Shown: positions 30,901 through 40,823 of the stretch, in pieces
Numbering within the stretch: the stretch's first letter is position 1
How the letters are laid out: every line of letters starts with the position of its first letter
DNA from: Frateuria edaphi
GTDB taxonomy: Bacteria; Pseudomonadota; Gammaproteobacteria; Xanthomonadales; Rhodanobacteraceae
Direction: 5' to 3'
Assembly: GCF_021117405.1 (NCBI RefSeq)
Contig: NZ_CP088251.1
Coordinates: 2,232,001-2,296,000 of the forward strand
DNA length: 64,000 nt
The notes under the pieces: model-generated
What the model was told of the DNA's origin: nothing
Seen by the model: the letters and a program-made list of their open reading frames with translations, nothing else
The model's database searches: none
Translations under genes and position numbers: made by a program

Positions 30901-31764
30901 TCAGCGCTTGGCGCTGTCCTCGAAGTAACGCAGCAGTTCGGAGTCCGGCTTGAGCACCAGGGTGCCGTGACCATCGGCGAAACCGGTCTTGTACGCCGAC
31001 AGGCTTCGATAGAACGCGAAGAACTCCGGATCCTGGCCGTAGGCGCCCGCATAGATGGCGGCAGCCTGGGCGTCGCCCTGGCCGCGCACGGTGGCGGCGT
31101 CGCGATCGGCGTCGGCGCGCAGCACCTGGCCCTGGCGGTCGGCATCGGCGCGGATCTTTTCGGCCTGTTCCTGGCCGGTGTAGCGCAGTTCGTTGGCCAG
31201 CTGCAGGCGCTCGGCGCGCATGCGCTTGTAGACCGATTCGCTGACCTCCTCGGGCAGGTCGATACGCTTGATGCGCACGTCGACCACGGCGATGCCGAGA
31301 TTCTTTCGCGCGGCGGCGTCGGTCTGCTTGCGCACGCGCTCGGTGATGTCCTTGCGACCCCCGGCGATCAGGTCCTGCAGGCTGCGCGAATTGAATTCGA
31401 AGCGCAGCGCGTCCTTCACCACCGGGCTCAGCCGTTGCGCCGCCTGGTTGGCGTCACCGCTGGTGGCGCGGTAGTAGGCGGCGTTGTCGGCGATGCGCCA
31501 CTTCACGTAGAAGTCGACGTTGACGCTCTTCTTCTCGGAGGTGAAGTAACGCTCCGGCGGCGCGTCCAGGCCCTGGATGCGGCTGTCGAAACGCATCACC
31601 TGCTGGATCACCGGCGCCTTGAAGTGCAGCCCGGGCGTGTAGTCGGTCTGCACGATGCGGCCGAACTGCAGCAGCAGCGCGCTCTGACCCTCGCGCACCA
31701 CGAACGCGCTGTTGAGGCCCAGCAGCACCAGCAGCACCACGATCACGGTCCAGACGATCTTCAT
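30901..31764 (-). CDS. hflC: HflC, SPFH-domain modulator of FtsH
   Basis: A 287-residue membrane-anchored SPFH/band-7 protein. An N-terminal helix (IVWTVIVVLLVLLGLNSAFVV) is followed by the band-7 domain (LLLQFGRIVQTDYTPGLHFKAP), the alanine-rich helical region RMRAERLQLANELRYTGQEQAE-KIRADADRQ and the C-terminal AAIYAGAYGQDPEFFAFYRSL. With HflK it forms the large periplasmic cage around FtsH. Its ATG overlaps the hflK stop by four bases. Confidence 0.97.
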   Translation of the reverse strand: MKIVWTVIVVLLVLLGLNSAFVVREGQSALLLQFGRIVQTDYTPGLHFKAPVIQQVMRFDSRIQGLDAPPERYFTSEKKSVNVDFYVKWRIADNAAYYRATSGDANQAAQRLSPVVKDALRFEFNSRSLQDLIAGGRKDITERVRKQTDAAARKNLGIAVVDVRIKRIDLPEEVSESVYKRMRAERLQLANELRYTGQEQAEKIRADADRQGQVLRADADRDAATVRGQGDAQAAAIYAGAYGQDPEFFAFYRSLSAYKTGFADGHGTLVLKPDSELLRYFEDSAKR

Positions 31765-32801
31765 GGCTGGTTCCCCTTGTCGCTTGCGTCATCGGTGGTG
31801 ACGGCGGCCGCGGTCGGCGGGCTCGCCGGCGCGGCCGGCGGCAGGTTGATGATGGTGCGTCCGCTGGAGCCGTCGATCACCTTGCGGTTGCCGGCCATCA
31901 CCTGCTCCATCGTCTCCAGCCACAGGCGCTTGCGGGTCACTTCCGGTGCCGCCTTGTATTCCTTCAGCAGCAGGTCGAAGCGCGCGGCGTCGCCGTTTGC
32001 ACGGGCGATGCGTTCGGCCTTGTAGCCCGCAGCCTCGGCGGCGATGCGCGAAGCATCGCCGCGCGCGACCGGCACCACCTTGTTGGCGTAGGCCAGCGCA
32101 TTGTTCTCGATGCTCTGCTTGTCCTCGCGCGCCTTGTTGACGTCGTCGAAGGCGTCCTTCACCTCGGCCGGCGGCGAGACGTTCTGGAAGCTCACGGCGG
32201 TCACTTGCAGGCCGCAGTGGTAGCTGTCCAGCGTCTTCTGGAGGGCCTGGCCGGCCTCGCCGACCAGCGCGGCGCCTTCGCCGGAGAGGATCGTGTCCAT
32301 GTCGCTGCGGCCGATCACCGAGCGCACGGCGGCCTCGGAGGCGGCGGCAATGGTGTCTTCCACGTCGTCCACCGCAAACAGGTAGGCACGCGCGTCGGAC
32401 ACCTGGTATTGCACGGTGAAATCGATGGTGATGATGTTTTCGTCGCGGGTCAGCATGCGCACGCTGTCCTGCAGCGAGCGCACGCGGGTGGTCTCGACCT
32501 TGGTGATGGTTTCGACCGGTTGCGGCAGCTTGAAATGGAAGCCTGGCGGCAGCGTGCGGCTGTACTGCCCGAAGCGCAGTACCACGCCGGCCTGGCGGGC
32601 ATCGACGATGGTGTAGCTGCTCAGCAGCAGCCAGGCCAGCACCAATGCCAGCACGATGGTGATGATGCCGCCGGGGCCGCCGTGCTTGCCCAGACGCGCG
32701 CGCAGGCGCCGGAGGGCGTCGTCCAGACCGTTACCGTTGTTGCCGGGACGCTTGCTGTTCCAGGGATCGCGTTGGCCGTTGCCGGGTTCGTTCCAGGCCA
32801 T
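31761..32801 (-). CDS. hflK: HflK, SPFH-domain modulator of FtsH
   Basis: A 346-residue partner of HflC. The start at 32801 has AAGGAG seven bases upstream. The cytoplasmic N-terminus is Gly/Asn-rich (MAWNEPGNGQRDPWNSKRPG), then a transmembrane helix (IITIVLALVLAWLLLSSY). The band-7 domain carries VVLRFGQYSRTLPPGFHFKLP, and the stalk contains NKAREDKQSIENNALAYANK. The C-terminal tail is Pro/Ala-rich. It is the first gene of hflK-hflC-DUF2065-purA. Confidence 0.97.
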   Translation of the reverse strand: MAWNEPGNGQRDPWNSKRPGNNGNGLDDALRRLRARLGKHGGPGGIITIVLALVLAWLLLSSYTIVDARQAGVVLRFGQYSRTLPPGFHFKLPQPVETITKVETTRVRSLQDSVRMLTRDENIITIDFTVQYQVSDARAYLFAVDDVEDTIAAASEAAVRSVIGRSDMDTILSGEGAALVGEAGQALQKTLDSYHCGLQVTAVSFQNVSPPAEVKDAFDDVNKAREDKQSIENNALAYANKVVPVARGDASRIAAEAAGYKAERIARANGDAARFDLLLKEYKAAPEVTRKRLWLETMEQVMAGNRKVIDGSSGRTIINLPPAAPASPPTAAAVTTDDASDKGNQP

Positions 32802-33036
32802 GTCAGTCTCCTTGGGACAAGGGGCAGGCCGGCGGGACGAGCCGGTGGGTGCGTTGCGGAATGAGGGGCATGGGGCGCGGCGTCGAGGTCGGGGATGGGT
32901 GAACCGCGGCGCGCCGCGGTCGATCTCGGTGCGGGCGGGAAAACGCCGCACAAACGCCGCTTAGTCTAGCAGAGGTGAATTCGGGCGTGGCCTGGTTGGG
33001 GTGGCCCTGGGCGCTGTCGGTCCCCGGCGCGGAGAC

Positions 33037-34371
33037 CTACAGGCCGTCCGTCGACCCGAGCACGCCCCGCAGCAGCGCCGCGTCCTGCGGATGGCCGCCG
33101 CCCAGCGGCGCGATCACGCTGCGCGGCGCATCGATCTGCAGCCGCCAGCCGTGTTCGTCGACCGATTCACCGGCAATGGCGCCGGCTGCACGCAGGCGCG
33201 CGTGCAGCCGGCCCGCAGAGAGCGGCAGTTGCAGTTCGGTCTGCACGCGTTCGCCGCCGAGCAGTTCGCCCAGCGCCTGGCGCAGCAGGTCCAGTCCCTC
33301 GCCGGTGTGGGCCGACAGCCAGACCTGGGTCGGCCGCCCCTCACCATCGCGCACGATGCGTGGTTCGGTACCGGCGCGCGGCTCGTCCTCGCCTTCGCGC
33401 AGCATGTCGATCTTGTTCATGACGTGCAGCTGCGGCACGTCACCGGCGCCGATCTCCTCCAGCACGCCGTCGACCACGCGGTGCAACCGCACGCGTTCGT
33501 CGTCGGCGGCGTCGCTGACGTGCAGCAGCAGGTCGGCGTCGCGCGCCTCGGCCAGGGTCGCGCGGAACGCGGCGACCAGGTCATGCGGCAGTTCGCGGAT
33601 GAAGCCCACGGTATCGGCCAGCACGGCCGGACCGCAGGAAAGGTCCTCGATTTTGTGGACCGTCGGGTCGAGCGTGGCGAACAGCAGGTTCGCGGCAAAC
33701 ACCTCGCCTTCGGTCAGCGCATTGAACAGCGTCGACTTGCCGGCGTTGGTGTAGCCCACCAGCGCGACCCGCGGCACCGTGTTGCGCAGGCGCGCACGGC
33801 GCTGCTGCGTGCGCTGCACCTGCACCTTCTCCAGGCGCCGGGTGAGCATCTTGACCCGCTCGCCCAGCAGGCGGCGATCGGTTTCCAGCTGGGTTTCGCC
33901 GGGACCCCGCAATCCGATGGCACCGCCGCGCTGACGCTCAAGGTGGGTCCAGCCGCGCACCAGCCGCGTGGCCAGGTGCTTGAGCTGAGCCAGTTCCACT
34001 TCCAGCTTGCCCTCGTGCGACCGCGCGCGCTGGGCGAAAATGTCCAGGATCAGTCCGGCGCGGTCGACCACGCGCACGGCCAGCAGTTTTTCCAGGTTGC
34101 GTTCCTGCACCGGCGTGAGCAGGTGGTCGATCAGCACCACGTCGGCTTCGGTGGCGCGCACGGCCTCGGCCACCTCTTCAGCCTTGCCCGTACCGATGTA
34201 ATAGCGAGGATTGGGATCTTCCACGCGCGCGGAAACGCTGGCGAGCACTTCGGCGCCGGCCGAGCGCACGAGCTCGGCGAACTCCTCCGCGCGGCGGGCG
34301 GTGTCGCCCTCGCCGCGGGCGTGCGGCAGCACCAGTACGGCGCGCTCGCCCTTCTTCTGTCTATCGAACAC
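33037..34371 (-). CDS. hflX: GTPase HflX (ribosome-splitting factor)
   Basis: A 444-residue Obg-related GTPase that splits stalled 70S ribosomes. The N-terminal HflX domain has YYIGTGKAEEVAE and HLLTPVQERNLEK. The G domain has G1 GYTNAGKST, G2/switch FATLDPTV, G3 DTVGFI, G4 NKID and G5 SAHTGEG. GTG 34371 is chosen because the product then begins VFDRQKKGERAVLV, aligning with the MFDR start of E. coli HflX; an ATG at 34428 would add 19 unconserved residues. It lies 166 bp downstream of hfq and is separated from hflK by 235 bp. Confidence 0.95.
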   Translation of the reverse strand: MFDRQKKGERAVLVLPHARGEGDTARRAEEFAELVRSAGAEVLASVSARVEDPNPRYYIGTGKAEEVAEAVRATEADVVLIDHLLTPVQERNLEKLLAVRVVDRAGLILDIFAQRARSHEGKLEVELAQLKHLATRLVRGWTHLERQRGGAIGLRGPGETQLETDRRLLGERVKMLTRRLEKVQVQRTQQRRARLRNTVPRVALVGYTNAGKSTLFNALTEGEVFAANLLFATLDPTVHKIEDLSCGPAVLADTVGFIRELPHDLVAAFRATLAEARDADLLLHVSDAADDERVRLHRVVDGVLEEIGAGDVPQLHVMNKIDMLREGEDEPRAGTEPRIVRDGEGRPTQVWLSAHTGEGLDLLRQALGELLGGERVQTELQLPLSAGRLHARLRAAGAIAGESVDEHGWRLQIDAPRSVIAPLGGGHPQDAALLRGVLGSTDGL

Positions 34372-34537
34372 TGGGTTGGCGTGGCCTGAGGAAGCGGATT
34401 CGCGCCACCGGCAGCGCGCCGGTGGCATGGGGTGGGCATTGTATGCCCATCAGCAGGCGGTCGACGGCAAGGTCCATGGGCGACAACCGCCGGCGGACCG
34501 GGCGGCCCGCCAGCGGCACGTCAAACCATCCGTGAAA

Positions 34538-34804
34538 TCAGTCTTCGCCTTCGGCGGGCGCGTGGGCGTCGACATGGCCTTCATGGCCATTGCCCATGCG
34601 CACGTTGCGGCTGGGCACGACGGTGGAGATGGCGTGCTTGTAGACCATCTGGCTCACCTGGTTGCGCAGCAGCACCACGAACTGGTCGAACGACTCGATC
34701 GTGCCCTGCAGTTTGATGCCGTTGACGAGATAGATGGCCACCGGAACGCGCTCACGGCGAAGTGCGTTGAGAAACGGATCCTGCAATGACTGCCCTTTGG
34801 ACAT
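34538..34804 (-). CDS. hfq: RNA chaperone Hfq
   Basis: An 88-residue Sm-like hexameric RNA chaperone. Sm1 covers [28 protein letters not shown], with the proximal-face residues, and Sm2 is the conserved [12 protein letters not shown]. The C-terminal tail is short and rich in His, Gly and Glu ([18 protein letters not shown]). AGGGGG precedes the ATG. It sits in the miaA-hfq-hflX order of gammaproteobacteria, although 237 bp separate it from miaA. Confidence 0.98.
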   Translation of the reverse strand: MSKGQSLQDPFLNALRRERVPVAIYLVNGIKLQGTIESFDQFVVLLRNQVSQMVYKHAISTVVPSRNVRMGNGHEGHVDAHAPAEGED

Positions 34805-35041
34805 GTTGTTGTACCCCCTCGCGAACCTGCGCGGGCCGGAGAAAAAACGCGCGCATGACGCGCCGGCCCAAGTCGAAGGGATATTAACCGCTTTTAAATG
34901 ATGGGCGAAAGCACGGGAACCACGACATGCATCCCGGGATCGCCGCCTCGACGCAGGAGCCCAGTGGCGGGCAATGCGTTTGCTCCGAATGGGCAGCACC
35001 CACAAGTGGGTTCCGCAAGGGCGCGCTCGCATCAGCGGGCG

Positions 35042-35989
35042 CTACAGGAAGAGCTCCAGCGCGCCGCATGCACGATCGAACAGGCCGGCCCGGTCTGGAT
35101 CAAGCGTCCTCGCGTCCAGCTCCGTGCGCAGCCAGGTCATCTGCCGCTTGGCCAACTGCCGGGTGGCGAAGATGCCTTTGTCGCGAAAGACGGCCGCATC
35201 GATGGCGCCGTCCAGGTGCTCCCACGCCTGCCGGTATCCGACGGCGCGCAACGCCGGCAGGTCCGGATCGAGGTCTTGGCGGTCACGCAAGGCGCGCACC
35301 TCGTCGAGGAAGCCGGCAGCCAGCATGGCGTCGAAACGCCGGGCGATGCGGGCGTGCAGCTCGGCGCGGTCGGCCGGAAGCAGCGCCAGCTTGAGCACGC
35401 GCCAGGGAAAGCGTTCGCCGCCGCCCCCGGTCTGTTGCTCGGAGAGCGGTCGTCCAGTCAGCTCGATGACCTCCAGCGCGCGCTGCAGGCGTTGGGCATC
35501 GTTGGCACCGATGCGACCGGCAGCGACCGGATCGCACGCGGCCAGCCGCGCGTGCAGCGCGGGCCAGCCAAGCGCCGCTGCCTCGTCGGCCAGCCGCGCG
35601 CGGATGGCGGGCGCCGCGTCGGGCAGCGCCGAAAGGCCGCGCTGCAGCGCACGGAAATACAGCCCGGTGCCCCCCACCAGCAGCGGCACCCGCCCCCGCG
35701 CATGGATGCGCGCCATGGCGGCCAGCGCATCGGCCCGGAAGTCGGCCGCGGAATACGGCTCGGACGGGTCGCGCAGGTCCAGTAGCGCGTGTGGATGCAG
35801 GGCCAGCGTGGCCGCATCGGGCTTGGCCGCGCCGATATCCAGTCCGCGGTAGACCAGCGCCGAATCCACGCTCACCAGGTCGAGGGCGAAGCGTTCGCTC
35901 AACGCACAGGCGAGCGCCGTCTTGCCCGAGGCAGTGGGGCCCATGAGGAACACGGCAAGCGGGCGCGCATCGGCGGGCATTCCGGCCAT
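35042..35989 (-). CDS. miaA: tRNA dimethylallyltransferase MiaA
   Basis: A 315-residue enzyme adding the dimethylallyl group to A37 of tRNAs reading UNN codons. Walker A is [14 protein letters not shown], then [39 protein letters not shown] and [11 protein letters not shown], the family signatures. The C-terminus has [14 protein letters not shown] and [15 protein letters not shown]. The start is ambiguous among ATG 35989, ATG 35980 and GTG 36001; none has a good ribosome site. Confidence 0.96.
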   Translation of the reverse strand: MAGMPADARPLAVFLMGPTASGKTALACALSERFALDLVSVDSALVYRGLDIGAAKPDAATLALHPHALLDLRDPSEPYSAADFRADALAAMARIHARGRVPLLVGGTGLYFRALQRGLSALPDAAPAIRARLADEAAALGWPALHARLAACDPVAAGRIGANDAQRLQRALEVIELTGRPLSEQQTGGGGERFPWRVLKLALLPADRAELHARIARRFDAMLAAGFLDEVRALRDRQDLDPDLPALRAVGYRQAWEHLDGAIDAAVFRDKGIFATRQLAKRQMTWLRTELDARTLDPDRAGLFDRACGALELFL

Positions 35990-36143
35990 TGTAGGCGGCA
36001 CAGGCGCCTGATCGGCACAGGGACAGACTGCGACCAGTTAGTGACGCCGGTCACATTCGCAGGCTCCTCGCGGCCCTTCGTGACTTGCCTATGAACCACC
36101 GCGGGCGCACCATGCTGGCAGGCGACCACATAGAATTCACGCC

Positions 36144-36395
36144 ATGGTGCACTCGATCGACGCGGAACACGACCAGGACGGTGGGCACGGGGGCGTCGTG
36201 ATGCTGCGACCCGCCTCCGCCACGTCTTTGCCGCGCGTTCGCCCGGCGGCCCAGCCTGCTCCTTCGCGTTCGCCGCAGGGAAAGCCTCCGGTAGCTCGCA
36301 AGCCGGTGTGGGACAAGGACAACTTCGGTTTCTGGCTGACAGTGTGCGTCCTCATCAGCCTCGTCTTCTCGATCGCCTGGCACGCCCTCGGCTGA
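36144..36395 (+). CDS. Hypothetical small single-pass membrane protein
   Basis: An 83-residue protein with a Pro/Arg/Ser-rich cytoplasmic-type N-terminus and one C-terminal transmembrane helix ([22 protein letters not shown]). The short motif [12 protein letters not shown] precedes the helix. No family recognised. No ribosome site is seen before ATG 36144; ATG 36201 in the same frame is an alternative. It stands between miaA (divergent) and tdh. Confidence 0.55.
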   Translation: MVHSIDAEHDQDGGHGGVVMLRPASATSLPRVRPAAQPAPSRSPQGKPPVARKPVWDKDNFGFWLTVCVLISLVFSIAWHALG

Positions 36396-36474
36396 GGCTC
36401 GGCCGCCCCTGCGGCGAGGCCCTATAATCGTCAGCTTCCCCGCCCGCCTATGCGGGCCAGACGATGGTGGTCCC

Positions 36475-37509
36475 ATGCCGCAGACGATGAAAGCCCTGGT
36501 CAAGCGCAAGCCCGAACAGGGCATCTGGATGGAAGAGGTGCCGGTTCCCCAGATCGGCCCCAACGAGGTGCTGATCAAGGTCGAGAAGACCGCCATCTGC
36601 GGCACCGACCTGCACATCTACAAGTGGGACGAATGGTCCCAGCGCACGATTCCCCAGGGTCTGACCATCGGCCACGAGTTTGTCGGCCGTATCGCCGAGC
36701 TCGGTAGCGCGGTGACCGGTTACAAGGTGGGCGACCGCGTCTCGGCCGAAGGCCACATCGTCTGCGGGCATTGCCGCAACTGCCGCGCCGGGCGCCAGCA
36801 CCTGTGTCCCAATACCGTGGGTATCGGCGTCAACCGCAACGGCGCCTTCGCCGAGTTCGTGGCGGTACCGGCGTCGAACCTGTGGCCTATCCCCGACCAG
36901 ATTCCGTCCGAGCTGGCCGCTTTCTTCGACCCCTATGGCAACGCCGCACACTGCGCGCTTGAATTCGACCTGATCGGCGAGGACGTCCTGATCACCGGCG
37001 CCGGCCCGATCGGCATCATCGCCGCGGGCATCGCCAAGCACGTGGGCGCGCGAAACGTGGTGGTCACCGACGTCAACGACTACCGGTTGAAGCTCGCCGC
37101 CGACATGGGCGCGACCCGCGTGGTCAACGTGGCCAACCAGTCGCTGCGCGAGGTGGTCAAGGACCTGCACATGGAAGGCTTCGACGTCGGCCTGGAGATG
37201 AGCGGCAATCCGCGCGCCTTCAACGACATGCTCGACGTGATGTACCACGGCGGCAAGATCGCGTTGCTGGGCATCCAGCCGAAGGGTGCCGGCATCGACT
37301 GGGACAAGGTGATCTTCAAGGGCCTCACGCTGCAGGGCATCTACGGCCGGCGCATGTACGAGACCTGGTACAAGATGACCCAGATGGTGCTGACCGGCTT
37401 CCCGCTGCAGAAGGTGCTGACCCACCAGATCGCCATCGACGATTTCCAGCGGGGTTTCGACCTGATGGATGCGGGCACCTGCGGCAAGGTGGTTTGCAGC
37501 TGGACCTGA
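36475..37509 (+). CDS. tdh: L-threonine 3-dehydrogenase
   Basis: A 344-residue zinc medium-chain dehydrogenase oxidising threonine to 2-amino-3-ketobutyrate with NAD. The catalytic zinc site is [13 protein letters not shown] and GHEFVGRI. The structural zinc cysteines are in [15 protein letters not shown], and the nucleotide fold contains [20 protein letters not shown]. The length equals the usual tetrameric TDH. ATG 36475 has a GGTGG-like site; ATG 36487 is possible. It forms a pathway pair with kbl 170 bp downstream. Confidence 0.97.
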   Translation: MPQTMKALVKRKPEQGIWMEEVPVPQIGPNEVLIKVEKTAICGTDLHIYKWDEWSQRTIPQGLTIGHEFVGRIAELGSAVTGYKVGDRVSAEGHIVCGHCRNCRAGRQHLCPNTVGIGVNRNGAFAEFVAVPASNLWPIPDQIPSELAAFFDPYGNAAHCALEFDLIGEDVLITGAGPIGIIAAGIAKHVGARNVVVTDVNDYRLKLAADMGATRVVNVANQSLREVVKDLHMEGFDVGLEMSGNPRAFNDMLDVMYHGGKIALLGIQPKGAGIDWDKVIFKGLTLQGIYGRRMYETWYKMTQMVLTGFPLQKVLTHQIAIDDFQRGFDLMDAGTCGKVVCSWT

Positions 37510-37601
37510 ACCGGCGCGTCCGCTACCGGCGTTGTCAGCGTTGACGCTGGCGCCGGCACAGGACCCACACCGGCATCGGCCGCGCCCTCCCCTTCACACT
37601 T

Positions 37602-37627
37602 GTCACTCCCGCTTTCGCGGGAATGAC
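37602..37627. repeat. Short palindromic repeat between tdh and kbl
   Basis: GTCACTCCCGC and GCGGGAATGAC pair (10 of 11) around TTTC. A related unit with ATCCCGC/GCGGGAAT arms lies at 8093-8111 between pstB and phoU. Small hairpins of this type are common intergenic repeats in proteobacteria. Confidence 0.65.
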
Positions 37628-37679
37628 GGCCAGGCGGCGTCGCAAGCCCAGGCCATTTACCTCAGATCGGAGACCACTC

Positions 37680-38873
37680 GTGACCTATACCGCCCGTGAC
37701 CGCTACGCCGCCGAGCTGGACTCCATCCGTGACCAGGGCCTGTTCAAGGGCGAGCGCATCATCGTGTCACCGCAGTCCTCGGAGATCACGCTGGCCAACG
37801 GCCGCAAGGTCCTCAACTTCTGCGCCAACAACTACCTGGGGCTGGCCGACCATCCGGACGTGATCGCCGCCGCCAAGGAAGCGCTGGACACGCACGGTTT
37901 CGGCATGGCCTCGGTTCGCTTCATCTGCGGCACGCAGGACCTGCACAAGCAGTTGGAGGCGAAGATCGCCGAGTTCTTCGGCACCGAGGACACCATCCTC
38001 TACGCCGCCTGCTTCGACGCCAACGGCGGCCTGTACGAGCCGCTGCTGGGCGAGGAGGACGCGATCATCTCCGACGCGCTCAACCACGCCTCGATCATCG
38101 ACGGCATCCGCCTGTGCAAGGCCAAGCGCTTCCGCTACGCCAACAGCGACATGGCTGACCTGGAGCAGCAGTTGCAGGCGGCCGACGCCGCCGGCGCGCG
38201 CACCAAGCTGATCACTTCCGACGGCTCGTTCTCGATGGACGGGTTCATCGCGCCGCTGGACAAGATCACGGCCCTGGCCGAGAAGTACGGTGCGATGGTG
38301 CACATCGACGAATGCCATGCCACCGGCTTCCTGGGCGCCACCGGCCGCGGCTCGGCCGAGGTGCACGGCGTGATGGACAGGATCGACATCTTCACCGGCA
38401 CGCTGGGCAAGGCGTTGGGCGGCGCCTTGGGCGGTTTCACCACCGGACCGAAGGAAGTGATCGAGCTGCTGCGCCAGCGCTCGCGGCCCTACCTGTTCTC
38501 CAACTCGCTGCCACCGCATGTGGTCGCCGCCGCGGTCAAGGTGTTCGACATGCTGGTCTCGGCCGGCGAGCTGCGCACGCGCGTGCAGGAGAACACGGCC
38601 TACTTTCGCAAGGCGATGACCGACGCAGGCTTCGACATCAAGCCGGGCGTGCACCCGATCGTCCCGGTGATGATCTACGACGCGCCCAAGGCACAGGCGA
38701 TGGCCGCGGCGTTGCTGGAGGAAGGCATTTACGTCACCGGCTTCTTCTACCCGGTGGTGCCGCAGGGCCAGGCCCGCATCCGCACGCAGATGAGCGCGGC
38801 GCACACCCGCGAGCACCTGGACCGGGCGATCGCGGCGTTCACCAAGATCGGCAAGCAGCTGGGCGTGATCTGA
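37680..38873 (+). CDS. kbl: 2-amino-3-ketobutyrate CoA ligase
   Basis: A 397-residue PLP enzyme of the alpha-oxoamine synthase family. It cleaves 2-amino-3-ketobutyrate with CoA to glycine and acetyl-CoA. GTG 37680 is chosen for GGAGA seven bases upstream. [32 protein letters not shown] and [13 protein letters not shown] are typical. The PLP lysine is in [18 protein letters not shown], followed by [13 protein letters not shown]. With tdh it converts threonine to glycine. Confidence 0.97.
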   Translation: MTYTARDRYAAELDSIRDQGLFKGERIIVSPQSSEITLANGRKVLNFCANNYLGLADHPDVIAAAKEALDTHGFGMASVRFICGTQDLHKQLEAKIAEFFGTEDTILYAACFDANGGLYEPLLGEEDAIISDALNHASIIDGIRLCKAKRFRYANSDMADLEQQLQAADAAGARTKLITSDGSFSMDGFIAPLDKITALAEKYGAMVHIDECHATGFLGATGRGSAEVHGVMDRIDIFTGTLGKALGGALGGFTTGPKEVIELLRQRSRPYLFSNSLPPHVVAAAVKVFDMLVSAGELRTRVQENTAYFRKAMTDAGFDIKPGVHPIVPVMIYDAPKAQAMAAALLEEGIYVTGFFYPVVPQGQARIRTQMSAAHTREHLDRAIAAFTKIGKQLGVI

Positions 38874-39010
38874 GCTTGCGAGTCCTCCCCTTCGGGGAGA
38901 GGGCTGGTGGGAGGGCGCTCTTGCGAAAGCGCCCGCGTACCATCTTCAGATCGGGCTACCCCGCGAGCCCGGCCCCGCAGCAAGCCCTCCCCTTGGGAGG
39001 GCTAGAGGGC

Positions 39011-39769
39011 TCAAGCGAGCCGCAGCGCCCGGACTTCCTCGGCTGAAAGGTGGCGCCACTGGCCCTTGGGCAGCTCGCCCAGGGCTAGGTTGCCGATCGC
39101 CACGCGCACCAACCGCAGCACGCCGATGCCGTGCGCCGCCAGCAGGCGCCGGATGTGCCGGTTGCGCCCCTCGTCCAGCACGACCTCCAGCCATGCGTTC
39201 TTCTCCCCGGTGCGCAGCAGGTCGACCCGTCGAGCGACAAGCCGCTCGCCCTGGTCGATCACGCCCTCGCCCAAGCGAGCCAGCAACGTCGCGTCGGGGA
39301 CGCAGTCGACCTGCACGTGATAGGTCTTCTCGCGGTGCGTGGCCGGATCGGTGATGCCGGCCGCCCACACCGTGTCGTTGCTCAGCAACAGCAAGCCCTC
39401 GCTGGCCTTGTCCAGCCGCCCGACCGGCCCGAGCCAGGGCAATCCCGCCGCAGCCAGCGCGTCGTAGACAGTGGCGCGTCCACGCTCGTCCGCCGCACTG
39501 ACGACCAACCCGCGCGGCTTGTTGAACATCACGTAGACCGGCGTCGTCTCGCCGATCGGCTGGCCATCGACGGTGATGCCGCCCTGCTCCGGCGCGGTCG
39601 GACATTCCGGATCGCGCACCACGCGGCCACCAATCGCCACCCTGCCCGCGCGCACCCACTGCTCGGCTTGGCTGCGCGAACACACGCCACGCTTGGACAG
39701 GACCCGCGCCAATCCGTAGCGGGGACCGGTGGAGACGGAGGCAGTCGAAGGGCGGCGCGGCGGGGGCAT
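39011..39769 (-). CDS. RsuA/RluB/E/F-family rRNA pseudouridine synthase
   Basis: A 252-residue pseudouridine synthase. The N-terminal S4 RNA-binding domain (YGLARVLSKRGVCSRSQAEQWVRAGRVAIGG) is followed by the catalytic domain with Asp in GRLDKASEGLLLLSND and then EGRNRHIRRLLAAHG. The start at 39769 gives MPPPRRP; no good ribosome site is visible. The exact rRNA target (16S U516 or a 23S site) cannot be fixed from sequence. It diverges from the desaturase operon. Confidence 0.88.
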   Translation of the reverse strand: MPPPRRPSTASVSTGPRYGLARVLSKRGVCSRSQAEQWVRAGRVAIGGRVVRDPECPTAPEQGGITVDGQPIGETTPVYVMFNKPRGLVVSAADERGRATVYDALAAAGLPWLGPVGRLDKASEGLLLLSNDTVWAAGITDPATHREKTYHVQVDCVPDATLLARLGEGVIDQGERLVARRVDLLRTGEKNAWLEVVLDEGRNRHIRRLLAAHGIGVLRLVRVAIGNLALGELPKGQWRHLSAEEVRALRLA

Positions 39770-39875
39770 CGGCGAAGCGTATCGACCGCGCTGGAACCGC
39801 GGCAAGCCTGACGGTGCATCCGCCTGTGCGGCTCGTCCGTATTCACATGGGCAAGACGCATCGACAGGGCCACCC

Positions 39876-40820
39876 ATGAACGAAACCGCTCAAGCTGCCG
39901 TACCCGGATTCGCCCGACGCCTGGCGACCGGCGTGCTCCGCTGGTTCGACACCCGTGCCGTCGAGGCGTCCGACGACGATCGCATCGACTGGGCGCGCGT
40001 ATTGCCGTTCATCGGCATGCACGTGGCCTGCGTCGGCGTGCTCTGGGTGGGATTCTCGTGGTTCGCATTCTGGGTGGCGGTGGGGCTCTACGCGCTCAGG
40101 ATGTTCGCGGTCACCGCCTTCTACCACCGCTATTTCTCGCACCATGCCTTCCGAACCTCGCGCCCGGTGCAGTTCGCTTTCGCGGTGATCGGCGCCAGTG
40201 CCGTCCAGCGCGGGCCGCTGTGGTGGGCCGCGCACCACCGCAACCACCATCGCCACGCCGATACCCCGGCGGACGTGCATTCCCCGGTGCAACACGGGTT
40301 CTTCCGCAGCCACGTCGGCTGGTTCCTGAGCCGCAGCGGCTTCCGCACCGACTGGAAAGCGATCCCGGACCTAGCGCGCTTCCCCGAACTGCGCCTGCTC
40401 GACCGCTTCGACCTGCTGGTACCGGTAGCGCTGGCCGTGTGGCTGTTCATGCTCGGGGACCGGCTGCGCACGACGCAACCTGAGCTCGGCACGGACGGCC
40501 CGCAATTGCTGGTGTGGGGCTTCTTCGTATCGACCATCGTGCTTTTCCACGTCACCGTGACGATCAACTCCCTGGCGCACCGCTTCGGCAGCCGGCGTTT
40601 CGTCACGCGCGACAACAGCCGCAACAACTGGCTGCTGGCATTGCTCACCTTTGGCGAAGGTTGGCACAACAACCATCATTTCTTCCCCGGCTCCGCGCGG
40701 CAGGGCTTCCGCTGGTGGGAGGTGGACCTGACCTTCTACCTGCTGCGGTTGCTCGCCCTCCTCGGCGTGGTGAGCCAACTGAAGGCGGTCCCGGCCGGCC
40801 TCAAGCGCCGCGGAGACTGA
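39876..40820 (+). CDS. Acyl-CoA (stearoyl-type) fatty-acid desaturase
   Basis: A 314-residue integral-membrane di-iron desaturase. The three histidine boxes are HRYFSHH (84-90), HHRNHH (120-125) and HNNHH (264-268), with the extra conserved NSLAHRFG. Two pairs of transmembrane helices surround them (ACVGVLWVGFSWFAFWVAVG, FAFAVIGASAV). This is the delta-9 type acting on acyl-CoA or phospholipid acyl chains. First gene of the lipid operon. The flavoprotein gene starts 4 bp after its stop. CAGGG precedes ATG 39876. Confidence 0.92.
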   Translation: MNETAQAAVPGFARRLATGVLRWFDTRAVEASDDDRIDWARVLPFIGMHVACVGVLWVGFSWFAFWVAVGLYALRMFAVTAFYHRYFSHHAFRTSRPVQFAFAVIGASAVQRGPLWWAAHHRNHHRHADTPADVHSPVQHGFFRSHVGWFLSRSGFRTDWKAIPDLARFPELRLLDRFDLLVPVALAVWLFMLGDRLRTTQPELGTDGPQLLVWGFFVSTIVLFHVTVTINSLAHRFGSRRFVTRDNSRNNWLLALLTFGEGWHNNHHFFPGSARQGFRWWEVDLTFYLLRLLALLGVVSQLKAVPAGLKRRGD

Positions 40821-40823
40821 TTC

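Noticed and set aside
36423-36428. TATAAT as the -10 element of a tdh promoter
   Set aside because: The hexamer is perfect and 47 bp before tdh, but no acceptable -35 sequence lies 16-18 bases upstream. It may still be an extended or activator-dependent promoter.
37602-37627. Rho-independent terminator of tdh
   Set aside because: The hairpin is followed by GG rather than a T run, and the same unit occurs elsewhere, so it is classed as a repeat.
39793-39798. GGAACC as the -35 element of an ECF-sigma promoter before the lipid operon
   Set aside because: The hexamer fits an ECF -35, but no matching -10 (CGTC, TCTGA or TAAGA type) occurs at 15-18 bases, so RpoE control cannot be claimed from sequence.
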